DNA of 64,000 nucleotides from Anseranas semipalmata (lineage: Eukaryota; Chordata; Aves; Anseriformes; Anseranatidae), in NCBI GenBank assembly GCA_013399115.1, contig VXAA01003326.1:62395-126394 (forward strand). The letters are read 5' to 3'. The first letter of the stretch is position 1, and every line of letters begins with the position of its first letter. Made by a program: the position numbers and the translations under genes. The notes beneath the pieces were generated by a model, which saw only the letters and a list, made by a program, of their open reading frames with translations, was not told where the DNA came from and did no database searches. Positions 24,226 to 38,385 of this stretch are shown piece by piece.

Positions 24226-26789
24226 GGCACCATCTATAACACTGACAGTTCAGATAAAGGCTTTAGTTTCAGTTTAAAATATAAGATCCCAGTATGGAAT
24301 GTAAATTCAAACATTTGCTTTATTTTTTATTTTTTAAGTACTATGTATTTTGTGCTCTGACAGTTACAAATTGCATATATAATTTATAGAGCTTCTTCCT
24401 CCCCACAAACCCAGTTGTGTCCCCCCCCCGAAAAGACTTCCTAATATTATAGGAGTCTGGCTAGAAACACAAAACTTGAGGGGCAGTGGGAAGAAAGATA
24501 GAAAAACAGAGAGAAATGACACAGATTAAAGTTAAATAAATAGCAGGCAGCAGTTCAAATTACAAAGTGCTAGGGGTATTAAAAAGGAATCCATCATATG
24601 TGCCAGGAAAATGCATGCAATATATGGCATTCCTGTGCTGGTCCTTCCCTTCTAACTTGGGTCACAGCCCATCTTTTTTCCCTTTAAAAGTGAACTGTTA
24701 CCGATTCACCCAGCTCAAACCCTTGCCAATCAAGAAGACAAACATCACAGCAAGCAAGAATGAAACTACACACATTTCTTTAGTTTCCTTCTCTAAAGAC
24801 TTTCCCATTGCCCTCATCCTCTTCCCTTCCCTCTCAGCCTCTCATTCCCTGCCCTCACACCTCTCTGTCCTTCTGCTGTACCAGCACAACAGAGTTTCTG
24901 GTGCTGCTCTGCAAAACAAAATGTACAAAAATGATAAAATAAATCAGAGAAAAAGGTTGCATTGCTTGTTTCAACCCAGATAATTTCAGAGACCTGCTTT
25001 ACACTGCAACCCCACACAGCTGTATCAACACAGCTGAAGGGACAGCGGGGAACTTTGCAAGTTGGCTTCACTGCCAAAGAAAATGTAGCATATAACTACT
25101 CCTGGAGGAGCCATTCAGTCAAATGGTATGCTCATTCTGCCTGGGGAGAACAAACTTTAGGATGGATTCAGTTCAATGTGATTGCACTGCAGTTGGGACC
25201 TTGCTCAATGCCAAAGTGTTGTGTGATGTTTTTTTCCCTGACTTAATGTACATAAATGATTTTTTTAAACTAAGTCACTAACCTAATTTTGGCTTTACAG
25301 ACTCTAAATGAGGCTAAGAGGAAATTATACAGGAAAAATGGAAATCCAAGGAGTCATCTAAAGTCCCAAGACACCGTGTCATGAAAAACACTGTGAATTA
25401 GATGAACTCTCACTTTATTACACACCAGAAACAGCAGAAACAATTTTGTCTCCCAGAACAACACAGAAGTGGAAGGCAGGTTAGAAATCCTACCTTTTAA
25501 AGACCACTTGTGTATAAATCACCCCCAAACTCACCTTCATCAGGGTCTTTCACGAAACTAAAAATACTGAGCCCAGAGCACTCCACAGGTCTGCAGTCAT
25601 TCCACCACCCTCAGATACCTGAAACAAACGAGAAGCTGAATGTATTTCTTGACATCCAGTTGTCAGAAATCACTTAAAAGTCCAGTTCAAACACTGGGTC
25701 CCATCATACCCTCTACAGACCTATTTCTTTCAACACAAGCCATTGTTCAGAGAAAAAGAAAAGCACTCCTCCCCAAGCCTTTTAGATTGTTTTGTATCTT
25801 CTTTGAAGAAGATAAAAAGCTATACAAAAGCCACCACATGGAGGTCTAAAGCACTTCATTAGCTTTTGCTAGGGCATTACAGAATAGTTATTACTTGACT
25901 ACTTTAGAGCTTACTCTCTGCCTCTGAGATATTAATAGGATTCAACACATGTTTTCATCAGTTCGCCTGGAAAATGCTAAACACCAGAGAGATGGCTCGA
26001 CAAAACTATCAGTTGATAATTGTTGATACAATCTATCTCCCTGCCTACAGTTTTGATGGTCAGTAATGCAGACAGGTTGTGGCAAAACAAACCAAATTCC
26101 ATGGAAACTCAGAATTTACATCATTTTCACATCGCTGTTATATTATGTCAGTACAAACAAGCAGTAAAATAACTTAATATGCGCAAAACAAACAGCCTGC
26201 AAACAGCTGAAAATGATAATGGGTGACTGCACGGGCTGTAAACAAGTGCTCCAGGCAGGTGCTACATCTTCCTACAGCAATAGTACCCTGCTGCAGCAGG
26301 TTGCTGCTGGACTAGGATTAGAAACAGGTACCAGCTAGGGTGAGGATGCATCTCACTGAAGTCGGCAAGTCTAACATTGAGACATCTTATCTAAGTTAGG
26401 GGTATTAGTCTGCCTTTGTCATCAAGGGAGAAAAAGAGCTACAGACTGCCACCCCATATGTCCTTAAGTTGGCACCAGAGGTGGCAAAAGCCCAGCTCCC
26501 AGCGTGTCCAAGCCTCCGCATCCACCACTGTCAAGGGTCTGTACTCCAGCTGCACCTCAGAGCAGCCTTCAGACTGGCTTATACACATGCCCAGGCTCTG
26601 CTGGAACAAAGTTGCCTGCAAACGCTGCCAGCCTGCATTGCCACCAAGCACCTGCGCAGAAGTACTGAGGGTTAAGGAACAGCCCTCCCTGTGCGTCATT
26701 GTGGGATTTTCATCACATCCTAGCGATGGCCCCACAGCTCTGCACTGAGCCACACGCTGTGCATTTTTTTCAGCAGTATTCCCCCTCCT

Positions 26790-27150
26790 TGCTGCATCAA
26801 ACTCCTTAATTTAATTATTCCTTTCTTTTGCTTTTTCTCCCTCCCAAGCCTCCTGCCTCCCCTGTCAAAGCCTCGTCTCGCCATTGCTCCCTGATCTAAT
26901 TACTTCCCACAGAACACCTGGGTTCTCCGTGCAGGACTGACATCTTCTGTGATGCACCAATCCTTTGCTCGATTGCCTCAATTAGCTGCCATTGGACACT
27001 GGGGTACGGCATTAATGTGACATCTGTACAGTTCAGGGAATGTCTGCTCCGTTATGGAGCTTTTCCATCACTTCTCAGAGAGAAAGAGATTATTGTGCCC
27101 TTAACTGTATCCCTGCCTTAGCCGGAGGGATCATTCTCTGCCTCCTTGTC
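26790..27150. promoter_or_regulatory. Candidate conserved noncoding element
   Basis: This stretch has no recognisable repeat and no long frame. It has several homeodomain-like TAAT cores (TTAATTTAATTATTCC, TCTAATTACTTCC, CAATTAGCTGCCATTGG, GGCATTAATGTGACATC). It is more even in composition than its surroundings. This resembles vertebrate developmental enhancers, but conservation cannot be judged from one sequence, so the call is inference. Confidence 0.3.
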
Positions 27151-30100
27151 TCACATACAGCCACTCAGCTACGCTGCAGATGTTGAATCTTGGAAAAAAC
27201 GGGTCCACTGTGAGAGAGGTGAAATCACAAACCATCAAGGCTTTGGAAACAGTAATTTATTGGAATGCTTGGAGGCAGAATTGCAAAGCTGGGTAGAGCT
27301 GTTGTAACAGTTGCACCTTGATTGAACTCTGCTCTAATCCCAGCAAAGTGTCGCTCTTTGCCTTGTTTGGGCTGACTATAAACTTGACGGTCTCCTCAAG
27401 CTGCATACCAGGATTTTAAAAGCTTCATTAGGCTCAGATTGCTCAAGTTGTTTGCAATAAATTGCAGGCCAGGACATTCAGGGGTAGGTCCAAGCTGTCA
27501 CAGAAACTTTACATCTATTAGCTGCTGGCTAAGTTTTCCCCCTGCTCTTCAGAAGGATATTGAAGCACAGTCAAAAGGGCATCCTCAGAAGCTGAAACTG
27601 CATAGACTATTGATGAATTTAAATTTAACACTAATTGCAATAAAAGGTGTAACAAAATAGTTTGGTCAGTGCAGATGAGAAGGGAGGGCCAAAGGCTTCC
27701 TAGCAAAGATGAACGCTTGCTTTCTAGATCTGAAATGATGAAATAGTATTTTTCAACAAGTCACCAAGTTGGGTTCATACATCAGACTTTGATAAAATCC
27801 AAGCTCCTATTAGGCCTTGTTTTGGGAAAATAAATATATTTGGAAAAAATAGCTAATATAATTCTATTTGACAGATATCAAAGCTAAAAACAGCATTTTT
27901 AGTGATCTTATGCTGAAGCCAGAAGGTTTATCTTACCACTTTTCATCCACGTGTCCATTCTTCCCACTATAACTGTTGAAGTTGTTAGCCAATTTCAACT
28001 GTATATGGTGAAGCAGAGATATCTCAAAGATGTTATGGGTTTCATGGAAATGAATCTTTAATCAAGAAAGGGAGAGCTTATTAATTTCTCTGGGTTGCCC
28101 TTCTTCTGGCTTTTTTTTCTCCTTTTGTGACCAATTCTGTGGTATTTTGCTTACCTTTCTTCACATGTACACATCTCCTAGAAAAGAGCTTTAGCTCACC
28201 CAATTCAAAGTCCCGAGCAGTCTCATATAACTTTGCTGGCATGCCTGAGGCAAATCAAGAAACCTATTGGCTTTTAACAGCTATTAAAGTCCTCATTTCC
28301 AAGAAGTTTAATCCATCTCATTAAAGGACTCTATGCCTTTGAGTTGTCCCACTGGATTATTTAATTATTAAAATTAAACGATGAAATGTCAAGCTGCACA
28401 GGAGCCAATCTTCTAAACCACCTTCAGCCCACAATGAAATTTCTGCAAAGCATTTCAGACATTGCCAGAAAACCCTTAGAAGGCCGCAGGGTAATGGAGA
28501 AAGGTCTGGACCTGTTTGAAAAGGGAGAGCTCAGCCAGCTTTAGAGGAGGGAAGCACCGCATTGCTGTATTCAATTACGTTTGCACTAACAGGGAGAACT
28601 CAAGCATTTGTGCTCTTTGGGGACCAGGCAAAATAGGCAGCAGCTGCTTCGTGCTGCTGTATGGCACGAGCAGACACCTCCTGGGCTCTGAACTGCCACA
28701 TCCTTAGTATTGCCAAGAAGCCATGGGAGACCAGGAATAGCTATATGTTTCCTAAGCAGAGAGACATTCCTCAAAGGCTGGGGAAGAAGGAGGAGCTCTA
28801 GGGTCTCCCTTTCCTCTGATAGTACTGCTCGATAGGTACATGCGTTCCCAGTCATGCAGAGCGCCTTCTCTGCTCATTTCACAGCTTCCTGGGGCTCCAA
28901 GCAATGAACAGGAATTGATTCAGGTGCATATAAACACTAGCAAGGTGTAACTTCCATTCCTCTACAAGTAACCTTAACTATGTTCCTCACCTTTCTAAGT
29001 TCTTCTTTAATCCCACTTCTTTATCCCTTTGGCTGTTGCTATTCCTTCATTTGAAAGAGTCCTGGATTTATTTTTTATTGTTTATTGTGTTAATTTGGAC
29101 AATGTCATCACACAAAATTTATGTGGCCCAGCTGAAGAGGCAGCTTAGTATCACACATAGGTAAGAACGACCTTTTGGGACAATAGAAAGAAAAGGCTTT
29201 CCTAGAGAGGATTTCTGTTAATGTCACGTGGAAAGTTACTATGAGTAAGATCTGAAATAGGTATCCTGATCCACAGCACAGGTGAGCTTTCCTCATCCTT
29301 TAGGAAGAAACAGAATTAAAGCTTTTCTTTGGTCCCTGTGCTGAGCCATTAAATCTTTCCCCCTAGAAGCAGCGCATCATTTTTCATGTCTCCCTGGCCA
29401 TGTGACCTGTAGACAATAATTTCTATTTGACAGGGGTCTCTTTTACATACTTAGAGGCAATGACACATGACTTATAGTGGAATCCCAGAATGAGCTCTAC
29501 AGACCTTCAGGGGAAACTCTTCCTTCCAGAGCAGACCCATGTACAGCTATTTTACTCTGTTTTTTTTCTGTAGCACATATTATTTCCCCATGCTCCAGTT
29601 AATCTGCTGAACAAGACAGCTCCACCAGTTGAAAAAACTGCTCTGAAAACAAAATTGAACTAAGTATATATGTACAGATACATCTATAGATTTTCCTACT
29701 TTAGGAAAAGGGAGAAAACCCTAGCACACACAATCCCATTTGTCAGCATGGCCATGGTCTGCTTTCATAGCAAGTCACTACATGGAAGAAGGGAATAATT
29801 AAAGAGAACAAAATATGCTTAGTTTTAGAAAAGTGCCCAATCGAGGTGTCCAACGAGAGGCATTAACTAGAGTATAGGCCAGACTGTCTTAGGGACTAAA
29901 AGTAGTTTTTCAAAGCTCTTTGTCTTCATGAATGCTATCTATAACATCTTCCACCAGTCAGTGTTCATGGTGCCTTTTCTGCAATGCATGGTAATGTGAG
30001 CTCACACACAATTAATAATTAACAGCTACTAGGCTAAGAATAACAGATATTGAAACAGTTTCCAAGCAGGGATTTTCCTCTTTTCTCTCTTCACTTTTCA

Positions 30101-32636
30101 GCAGAGTATTTAAATAGTCAGAGACAGGAAGGATTATATCTTAAAGCCAATTAATATCAATCAATCATCAAAATTAGCTGCTTTTGGGAGCTCTAATAAC
30201 TAAGGAGTCCAACAGCTCGGCAGATCATGTCACACACAGGGGTTCTGGCCATCTCCTTGCTCTAGACCCTGAAGTAATGCTGGACTTTCACTTTGTTGTC
30301 CAGTACAAAAGCAGAAATCACAGAACAGTCGATTGAAAAAAGCAGTGCTCTGGAAAAGGACTTCAGCCCCTGATTTGCAGCCTGGCACCCAGAAAGGGCA
30401 CTAACTTTGGCCCTCCTTTTTCTGGAAAAGTTTTATAAGTAGCAGACAACTGGTGTGATATGGCTGGTGTGACCCTGTGTGATGTCTGCGTTTCCTGAAG
30501 GGCATTACACTTCCTCAGAGCAAAGCCATCTGACTGAGCCTGCCACAAACTGAGAAGATTGCCTGCTCTCTGCTTCCTAATTTAAGTTTCAATCTTCTTT
30601 AAACCTAGCAAAACAGGTAGAATGTTGTGCTTATCCTGAGGCACAAATTTTAAGGTCAAAGAGAGCAATTGAGAGATGCGTCAAAGTCCTGCCTGACTCA
30701 GTGGGTGGTATCAGCACCAAGGACATTTAAATTTTGCTTAAAAGCCATTTTAAGCACTCAGGTTCCTCCCCCACACACACCCTCCCACCTTAAGATCTCA
30801 CTATTTAAATGAAAGCATTTTTTTTCTGCATGCAGCACTGTTCCATTATGTTTCTTTTGTGTCTGATGCTTTAAGTGTTCTGTCATCACACATGATGGAA
30901 GAATATTATCAAAGCAATCAAACTATAGACAAAGGGATTTAGAACACTTAGAGCTGCGTTCAGCTCTCCAGATGAAGCTCATGACAGCTTCAAAAAGCAC
31001 CAGGCTCAGTTGCCAGGCACAGCAGGTCAGTAGTCACCCAGGGCAGATGTGTGTGTGTGGGAAAGCTGGACTATCCTGAACGCACTTGAAGGAAGAAATA
31101 GATGCTATATTCCATGGGGCTCTTCCTACTCAAACAAAACTCAGTCTTTCCAGGTTAGCAACCTAGAGTTCCTCCTTACCATCTCATTCCAACAGCTTGC
31201 AATGCAGGCAACAGGAGGAAAAAAGCAGCCTTAAACCAATAACGACATATAATTGATCTGGGTTCCTAATCACTGCTCCACAGGGACCAGCAGTGCTTTA
31301 AAAACAAGATGTATTTAATCACAGTGTCCCGCTGACATCAGTTCAAAGGCAGTTTCAGCTGCTCTCATCTTCAAGAGAGAACTTTCTTGCCCAGACTTCA
31401 ATTAATCCTAATGTTAATTTTTCAACATTTTCAACCTTGTACAGATTCTTTGCACAAAATCCTGTCCCTTCCACTTGTTTTCTTCTCAGTTTGAATAAAT
31501 AGGTCTTCAGCCAAAAGGAAGAACTCTCATATCCAGACTTCTCCTTCCCTGCACAAGGGGAAGCACCTATGACAAGACTAAATAGGAAATTTGATTTGCT
31601 TTATTTACCATAAGCAAAAACAAAAATAACTCCCAGGGCTCAGTCTCCTTTATTTTAGTCCATTACAGAGACTGTCAGTTTTCTGTCTTATGCAAACTAT
31701 GTTCTTCACTATTTTGCCTAAGAATTAATTATGATGAACTGTATCTTCATCATATATTCCACATTTTCCTAGAACTAAGATTATTTTTTTTTAAATAGGA
31801 AACTCTTCAGTCTCCTAATAAGCAGATATACTTCTGTGTCTTGCAAAAGAAACAGATTTCCTAAGTCCCATTTGACTCTATTAAGTCATTTTATTTATAC
31901 TTGTGTAACTGAGAATTATATGAAGCCTCTGAAAAACATATTACGCTTTCACTTGTAATTCAACAGTTTTCTGCATGGAATTTTCTGTATTACATGTTTA
32001 ATTTCAATTTAAGAAGTCTTAAAACACAGTATTCATTCAAGCAGACATGAGAATGGAACTTTCTTGTTCAAATCTGCCCTCTATGCAAATAATTTGTCTC
32101 TGTTCAAGGCATATTTTCTTTTTCTAAGCTAGGCATCCATTACTCTCTTACGGTAAGAACTTTTTTTGGAGCATTTGCAATGAAAAGTGAGCACAAAGTG
32201 CACACGTATTATACTTCTAAACATATGACCATCTGTGCACAGTCAGTTGTATTGTATCATGTCCTCATCACTGACCAGTGACAAAAGCCAAAAGAAAAAC
32301 AAGGAGAAGAGTAGCAATATGTTAATATACCTCTGTTGTAGTCTCTCAGTTTCCAATGACTTGTAGGTTCAAGACATTCAAGAACTGTATATAATATTGT
32401 GTTTAACTGATCTTGATGAATGTTTCTTCCGTGCATTTATCTAATTGGTATTTAGCATCCACAAAACACTATGATAACAAGTTCCACAGTTCAATTATGC
32501 ACTGTGTAAAAAGCACTTCCTTTTATTTGTTTCAAACCTTTCTCTTGCTAATTTCCTTCTGATACCATCTGTTCATTAAGTAAGAGAACAAACAATCCTT
32601 TCTGGTTCACTTTTTTTCCATATTACTTAGGACTTT

Positions 32637-33175
32637 CACAGAATCACTTAGGATGGAAGAGACCTCTTGAGACCACCTAGTCCAGCCCCCCTGCTCAAGC
32701 AGCGTCACCTAAAGCAGGCTGTCAAGAACAGTTGGGTTTTGTGTACCTCCACTGATGGAGACTTCAAAGCTTCTATGGGCAACCTATCTGCAATTTTGAC
32801 CACTCACAGTAAAAAAAAAAAAANATTAAAAAAAAAAAAAAAAAAAAAAAGTTTTTTGTGTTCAGATTGATTTTCCTGTGTTTTCATTTGTGCTCATTGC
32901 CTCTTGTCCTGTCACTGGGCACCACTGAGATGAGTCTGGCTCCCTCTTCTTCATTTCTCCCTATCAGGTATTTATATACATTCATAGTATCCCCTGAACC
33001 TTCTCTTCTCCGGGCTGAACAGTCACACCTCTCAGACTGTCCTTGTAGGAAAGAGGGACAAGTCCCTTGATCATCTTTGTAGGGCTTTGCTGGACTTGCT
33101 TCAGTAAGTCCATATCTTCCTTGTACTGGAACACAGAACCAGACAGAGTACTGCAGATTTGAGAAACCTCTGTCA
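32637..33175 (-). mobile_element. CR1 LINE fragment, reverse orientation, with expanded A-run
   Basis: On the plus strand the element starts at its 3' end (CACAGAATCACTTAGGATGG and GACCACCTAGTCCAGCCCCC). It runs up through GCCTCTTGTCCTGTCACTGG and CTTCTCTTCTCCGGGCTGAA to GATCATCTTTGTAGGGCTTT and TTGTACTGGAACACAGAACC. It is an old copy with many substitutions. An A-run with one N (32811-32850) sits where CR1 copies normally have a few bases around the sequence for an AAGTTTTT-type motif. The right-hand end is approximate. Confidence 0.88.
32811..32850. repeat. Poly(A) run with an N, inside a CR1
   Basis: Thirteen A, N, ATT, then about 23 A. It lies within the reverse-oriented CR1 fragment. 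The N at 32824 marks an unresolved base or gap. Confidence 0.9.
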
Positions 33176-36100
33176 CATCCTTTTTCAGCCATCTCTTTTC
33201 TAGACTGAAGCTTCCTGGTCCAGCTATTGATCCTGTATTGGGAGTAATTTTGATCTCTTATTATCCCTTTTACTCATCTTCATATTCTCTAGATCTATTA
33301 TATCCATTTTGGTACGGGACTACCACAGCTTTGCTTGCATTCAGCAATGTTTATACTGTTTGCGTTATTTTCAAGTTTCCAAGAACATCTTATGCAACTC
33401 CCGACATGCAGATTAGTGGACACAAAACCCCATAGGATGTGGTGAGAAACAGCTATTCAGGGACAGAAGAGGTGTGTCACTTTATGAATGAGGTAGGACT
33501 TGGAGAATTTTAGGATTTCATTCCAAAAGGATAAGAAGGACTGAAAACACACTGAGGGCCAAAGGCACAACTATTCTGATACGGGCAAATCTTGGCTATT
33601 TGTTTTTGTGATCCAACACCAGCTTCTTGGCATAGTGTCAAATTCACAGGAATATATTACTGCCATCTTGACAGTAATATGTTTCTGACTGAAGTTTTAA
33701 ACAAGGAATTTCTTCTCCACATAATGGTAAGGGGTGCAAAGATATTTGAACATGTTAGATGTTTTCTTCTCCACCATAAGGTACCGGGTACAGCACAGCA
33801 GGCTGACCAAGGATTTCATTGGGTGTTTATACAGTTTTGACTAACAACAACAGTTCTGTTTCACAGTTCCTCTCACTTTGATATAGAAAACATTTTTTTT
33901 CCCCCTCGTATATTCAGGTTGACCAAACTGAAAGTGTGTGAGGTGAATTATTTCTAGCAGAATGTATACATTTTCTTCAGAGGGCTTCTCCTATCTTATT
34001 GTATCTATTGAAGTGTCCCTTCTCATTTTACAGTGGGTTAACTATCAACATACAGCCATGTTATTTACATGTGCCTTTTCATTTGAGCTTGGACTAATAG
34101 TTCCTTCCACAATTATTTCTATTATAGGGGTGCTCTCAGATTCCAGGCATACAGTGAGAATCACTTTGCAAATGTAATGATATGATCCTTGCTTAGATGA
34201 GCTTATAAATTTAAAAGGTCATGAGAAGACAACACAGATGGATGCAACAGATGAAATAAGAACCACTTGGATCCCTGATGCCAGATACATAGGATTTCAA
34301 GGAGACTGGATAAAAGTTCATACATATGAAATGGCAAACAGCTGTGTGATATCCACAGAGCACTTGGATCAAGTCCCTTCTTTATTGTGCCAGCAGAAAT
34401 TCACTGTAATGATTTCAAATTCCTTTCAAGTATGGCTCCTTTCTTAATTTATTTAGATCGAAAATCCAAAAACAACAAAAAAATGTAGCCTCCTTCCCAC
34501 TCTCAGTCACACTGGATTTTAAAGGATTAAACAAAAAAGGAGAGGAATAATCAAAAGCTTCAAGACATTCAAAAGCTGCAGTATCAGTACAAATTCATCT
34601 TTATCTTCAGGTAATTCATGGAAATCTCTACCTCATAAAAGTTAATACCTCATGCCTCACTTAGCATCATTCCAATACCAGTATCTAAACACATTTGTTA
34701 TTGTAAGCCTCACAAAATACCTGAAAACAAGAGATCAGAGCAAGCACAGCTGAAACCTAGCTACCACTGAAATTGGATGCTACATGACAATTTAGAGCCC
34801 AAAGCTGGGCATAACAGAACAGCTAGTTGATCTCCAAGGGCAATGCAATCATCTACTCCGTGATGTAACCTTGGTTGCTGTGCCTAGTTGTGTGAAATAC
34901 ATTTGACTCTGCTCCAGTTTCTGAGAAGATGGCATTTCCAAAAACCTGGTACCCTCTGCTGCAACATCATCCAGTAACAAATTCAGGTAAAAGCAGTCTG
35001 TCTTGTTGGGACTCCATCTCCTACAGTTCTGGGGGGAGATCTCTTATTCACATCATGCTAGTGAAGTTCATGGGCATCTGAACGTGGGAAAAGCATCTCA
35101 GTGTTCAGCAACAGGTCTGTACTCTTAGTACTTTACTATAGGTGAAGCTCTGAACTTCTGCAGAAATTGGGTTTATGGAAATAGCTATTTTTCAAGGTTA
35201 ACTAGATGAAAACCTGATGGAATTAACCCTTTCTCTGAATGTTCCTGTATGTATTCTCAAAAAACAAGTGCATGACCATACAGTCAAACAAAGCCTAAAT
35301 GTGAGTTGGACGCACGCTTAATCCACACGCTATGCTGAATTCTACCACTCAGACTAACATAATGGTTGCATGCCTATGACTGTGATCTCTGAGAGGAGAT
35401 GGCCTAGTGCTTTGAACCTCTCCCCCACAGCTAGTAGAATCTCAGACTTCCTTGAAATTATCCAAACTTCCAATGAGCGGAGGAACCAGTTAGATATGCC
35501 CTATGGCCCTTGCAAGGAACATGCAAGTACTTGAAAACAGAGCTGCCATGTGTGTAATTCAGATTCATAGAAATATCTGCATCTAAGAACCCAGCATGGT
35601 CCATGCAAATTACTTGGTACAGTACGTGGAATCTAATATTTTAAGAATCAGCTCTTCCTACAGTAAGCACATATGTGTTGATTCAATTTGGCTAAAACTA
35701 AACACACAATGCTGCCATTTGAAATGGTCTGGGATAGCCAAGGCATGGCAGGCTTATAAATATAACATGGAAACTATGCTCTTCTGCAGCAATAGCTGGA
35801 ATCCAGGAGAGATATTGCCTAGATCTGGGATCTACCTTAAACAAAACTGATTTAGAAATCCTAATCTATGATCCAAATATCACAATATGAAGCTAAAGTT
35901 GATGATCCTTACCTGCTTGACTAGCCATACACACGGGAAGGAAGAGATTATTCAATAGTTATCCAAGGGCAGCAAAGAACTGAACAGGATCCTGCAGATC
36001 CTCTTATCTACAGGATTAGAGCATGCTTACATCTGGCAGCTTTAGTCTAGTAGGGTTAACTGTCCCATGTCTTGTCTGCATGGCACCAACTGCAATGATC

Positions 36101-38385
36101 CCTTTTCTATGCTCCTGTATTACAGTACAGTATGTTGCTCAAATACCTGACTACAGCTTGCACAGTGATTGTACTGTGCTTCTGCCATCTTCAGAGTTAT
36201 TCTAGTCAAAGGTCAACACACTGCAGCCACAAAAATTAGGATACCTCGTAATCCTACCACCATACCTGTGCCTGCCTTTGTACTAGTCCTAACATTGTGG
36301 CTGAAAAATGGCAAGCTACAACAGTAATGCACTAGAACTCAGTATGTAAAAAAACTGAGGAGCAAATAGAACAATTCTTATGATTTAACAAAAGGCTCAA
36401 AACCAAAACTGCTATTGAGGAACACTAGTTGGTACATGACTAGGGATTTTAACATGTGCTACATGAAATAATGAAATAGTGGAAAAACATACGCTAAGCC
36501 TTTTGTACACGTACATAATGGAGGTGTAAGACTGAACTGTAGGTATGCTGATTTACAAGTCTTAAATGAGTTGGACTGCTTATTATATAGCTTTAACTGT
36601 AAATGAGACACTTGGAACTCGCAATTGTCAACCGTCCTGGTAGACACCCATTTACACTCCATGCAGTGCTAAGCTAGAAAAACCGTACAGCTTTAAGCTA
36701 TCCTTCTGGCTATATCTCATTATTGAATAAAAGAATTTATCTGGTGCTGCATATTAAATCAGGATCACGTACCCATTAAGCTGATGATGCTCACACAGAA
36801 AACTTGGACCCTGATAAAAAGGCCTGACAATGTGTCTTGTGGCTATTGCTTGCTTAAGCTGAAAACCCAATCATCATATCTTGCTGTATTTCAGTTAACC
36901 TGTTTTTTGTTTTGTTTGTTTTATGGAACTTTGGATTAGTTAATGAAAGCAAAGAAATGTTCTCATTCTCCCTATTTTTGCTACAGCTTTCTAAGAGAAC
37001 CAGCAAAACAGCATTTGACAGGAACATGAGTTCCAGCAAGTATATTTCTTCAGGCATCTTTCAACTGTAATGTATGGAACAAATACAAGCCAACAAACCA
37101 AGGCTGAATGCAAAATATAATCAAAATGAATTGCTGCTTGGCAGATTATAATGGCACTTCCCAGATCCATCTGTAATTAGAGCCCCAAGCTATGGTACTT
37201 TTGTGTGAGAAGTTAAAAATGGGTCTGCACCACCAACTTTACAGAGCTCAGAGGGAAATGGAAGTTCATAAAGTGAAAAATCTTCAAGGCCAATGGACAA
37301 TGAAAGCCACAGCCAGAACTGTAACAGAGTTTCTCAACTCTCATTTCAAAAGTAGCATTTGCCAAATTTGAAGCAAAACTGGAGCTAACATCTGTCATGT
37401 CCTTGTCTGTAGATTAAGATGCCACCCAGCACCTTGTTAGTTGAATCTTGTTTGCAACTTGCAGAAGGTAAGTGCCATATGGCCCGATATCCTTGAAAAG
37501 ATACTGCCTACAGATTTTAGTAAATTGTGTGGACTAGCCACACAAAACACCTTCAAATTAAATAACAACACTTTTTTTCCCCATTCATTATTTCAATGAG
37601 TACTGCTTTTGTGCTAGATAGTTCTCTGCCATATATTTCATCTCTAAAAAAAACCTCATTCTTCATACCAAATTCTGCATTGTTGCCTTGGAAAAAGAAA
37701 CCGAATTAAATTCCAGTGTAATGGCACCTTTGCAGAATCTGGTAAAAAAGTCTCAGCTGAATCACTTCTTTAAAGAAAACTTCCTACCATGCATGCTGCT
37801 GTCCTCACCCCTAAGGTTGGCGAATGAATCAGATAATCATTACAGCATCAACTGTCTCCCCCTTCACCTCTGCTGGGTCAGAAAACAGTATCCGAGTCAG
37901 TTACTGCATGATCACACCTGAGCATCAGAAGTGAAACAATTATCCACACAAGAATGGCTCTCAGCAGGGGCAGCCAAAGGAAAAATAAAGTCCAAGTTTA
38001 AGCTGAAATGGAAGTTGCTATCTCTGGGAATACAAGCTGGTACTAGACCTGTTGTGCTTTCATCAGAAATCTCTCCTGGTATGTCAGTTGACAATGACAT
38101 AGCATTAGAAAGGTGACGGACAGCTGACTGGACTGAATGAGCACAGTTGACATCAACAGGTATAGGAAAAAACAATCCAGTATTTACTGGAACAGGAAAA
38201 ACATGCCCTGTCCCTGTACCAGTGACACAGCACCCCTTGTCATGGGGAGCTGCAACACCAGCTAAGCAAGACACATAGGCACCTCTCTATACCTGCATGA
38301 AGACATGGAGCATTTAGGGTATTCCACCTAAAGTTCAAAGGGAAGTAGTTTGAACGGTTTGTTAAGAACAGAGACTTTCCCTAAT
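33176..38385. other. Intergenic DNA, nothing recognised
   Basis: This is AT-rich unique-looking sequence with short frames only. No transposon, exon or RNA gene was recognised. Confidence 0.65.

Larger units (their letters stand above)
19761..32636. other. Intergenic DNA
   Basis: It contains the GTTT repeat at 22147, the TA repeat at 24186, a C9 run at about 24421 and the candidate noncoding element near 26.8-27.15 kb. Overlapping frames on both strands at 26416-26753 are GC-rich but show no protein family I recognise. Confidence 0.65.

Noticed and set aside
26416..26753. Overlapping GC-rich frames of 110 and 104 codons on opposite strands
   Set aside because: No protein family was recognised. 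Open frames on both strands are expected from locally low stop-codon density.
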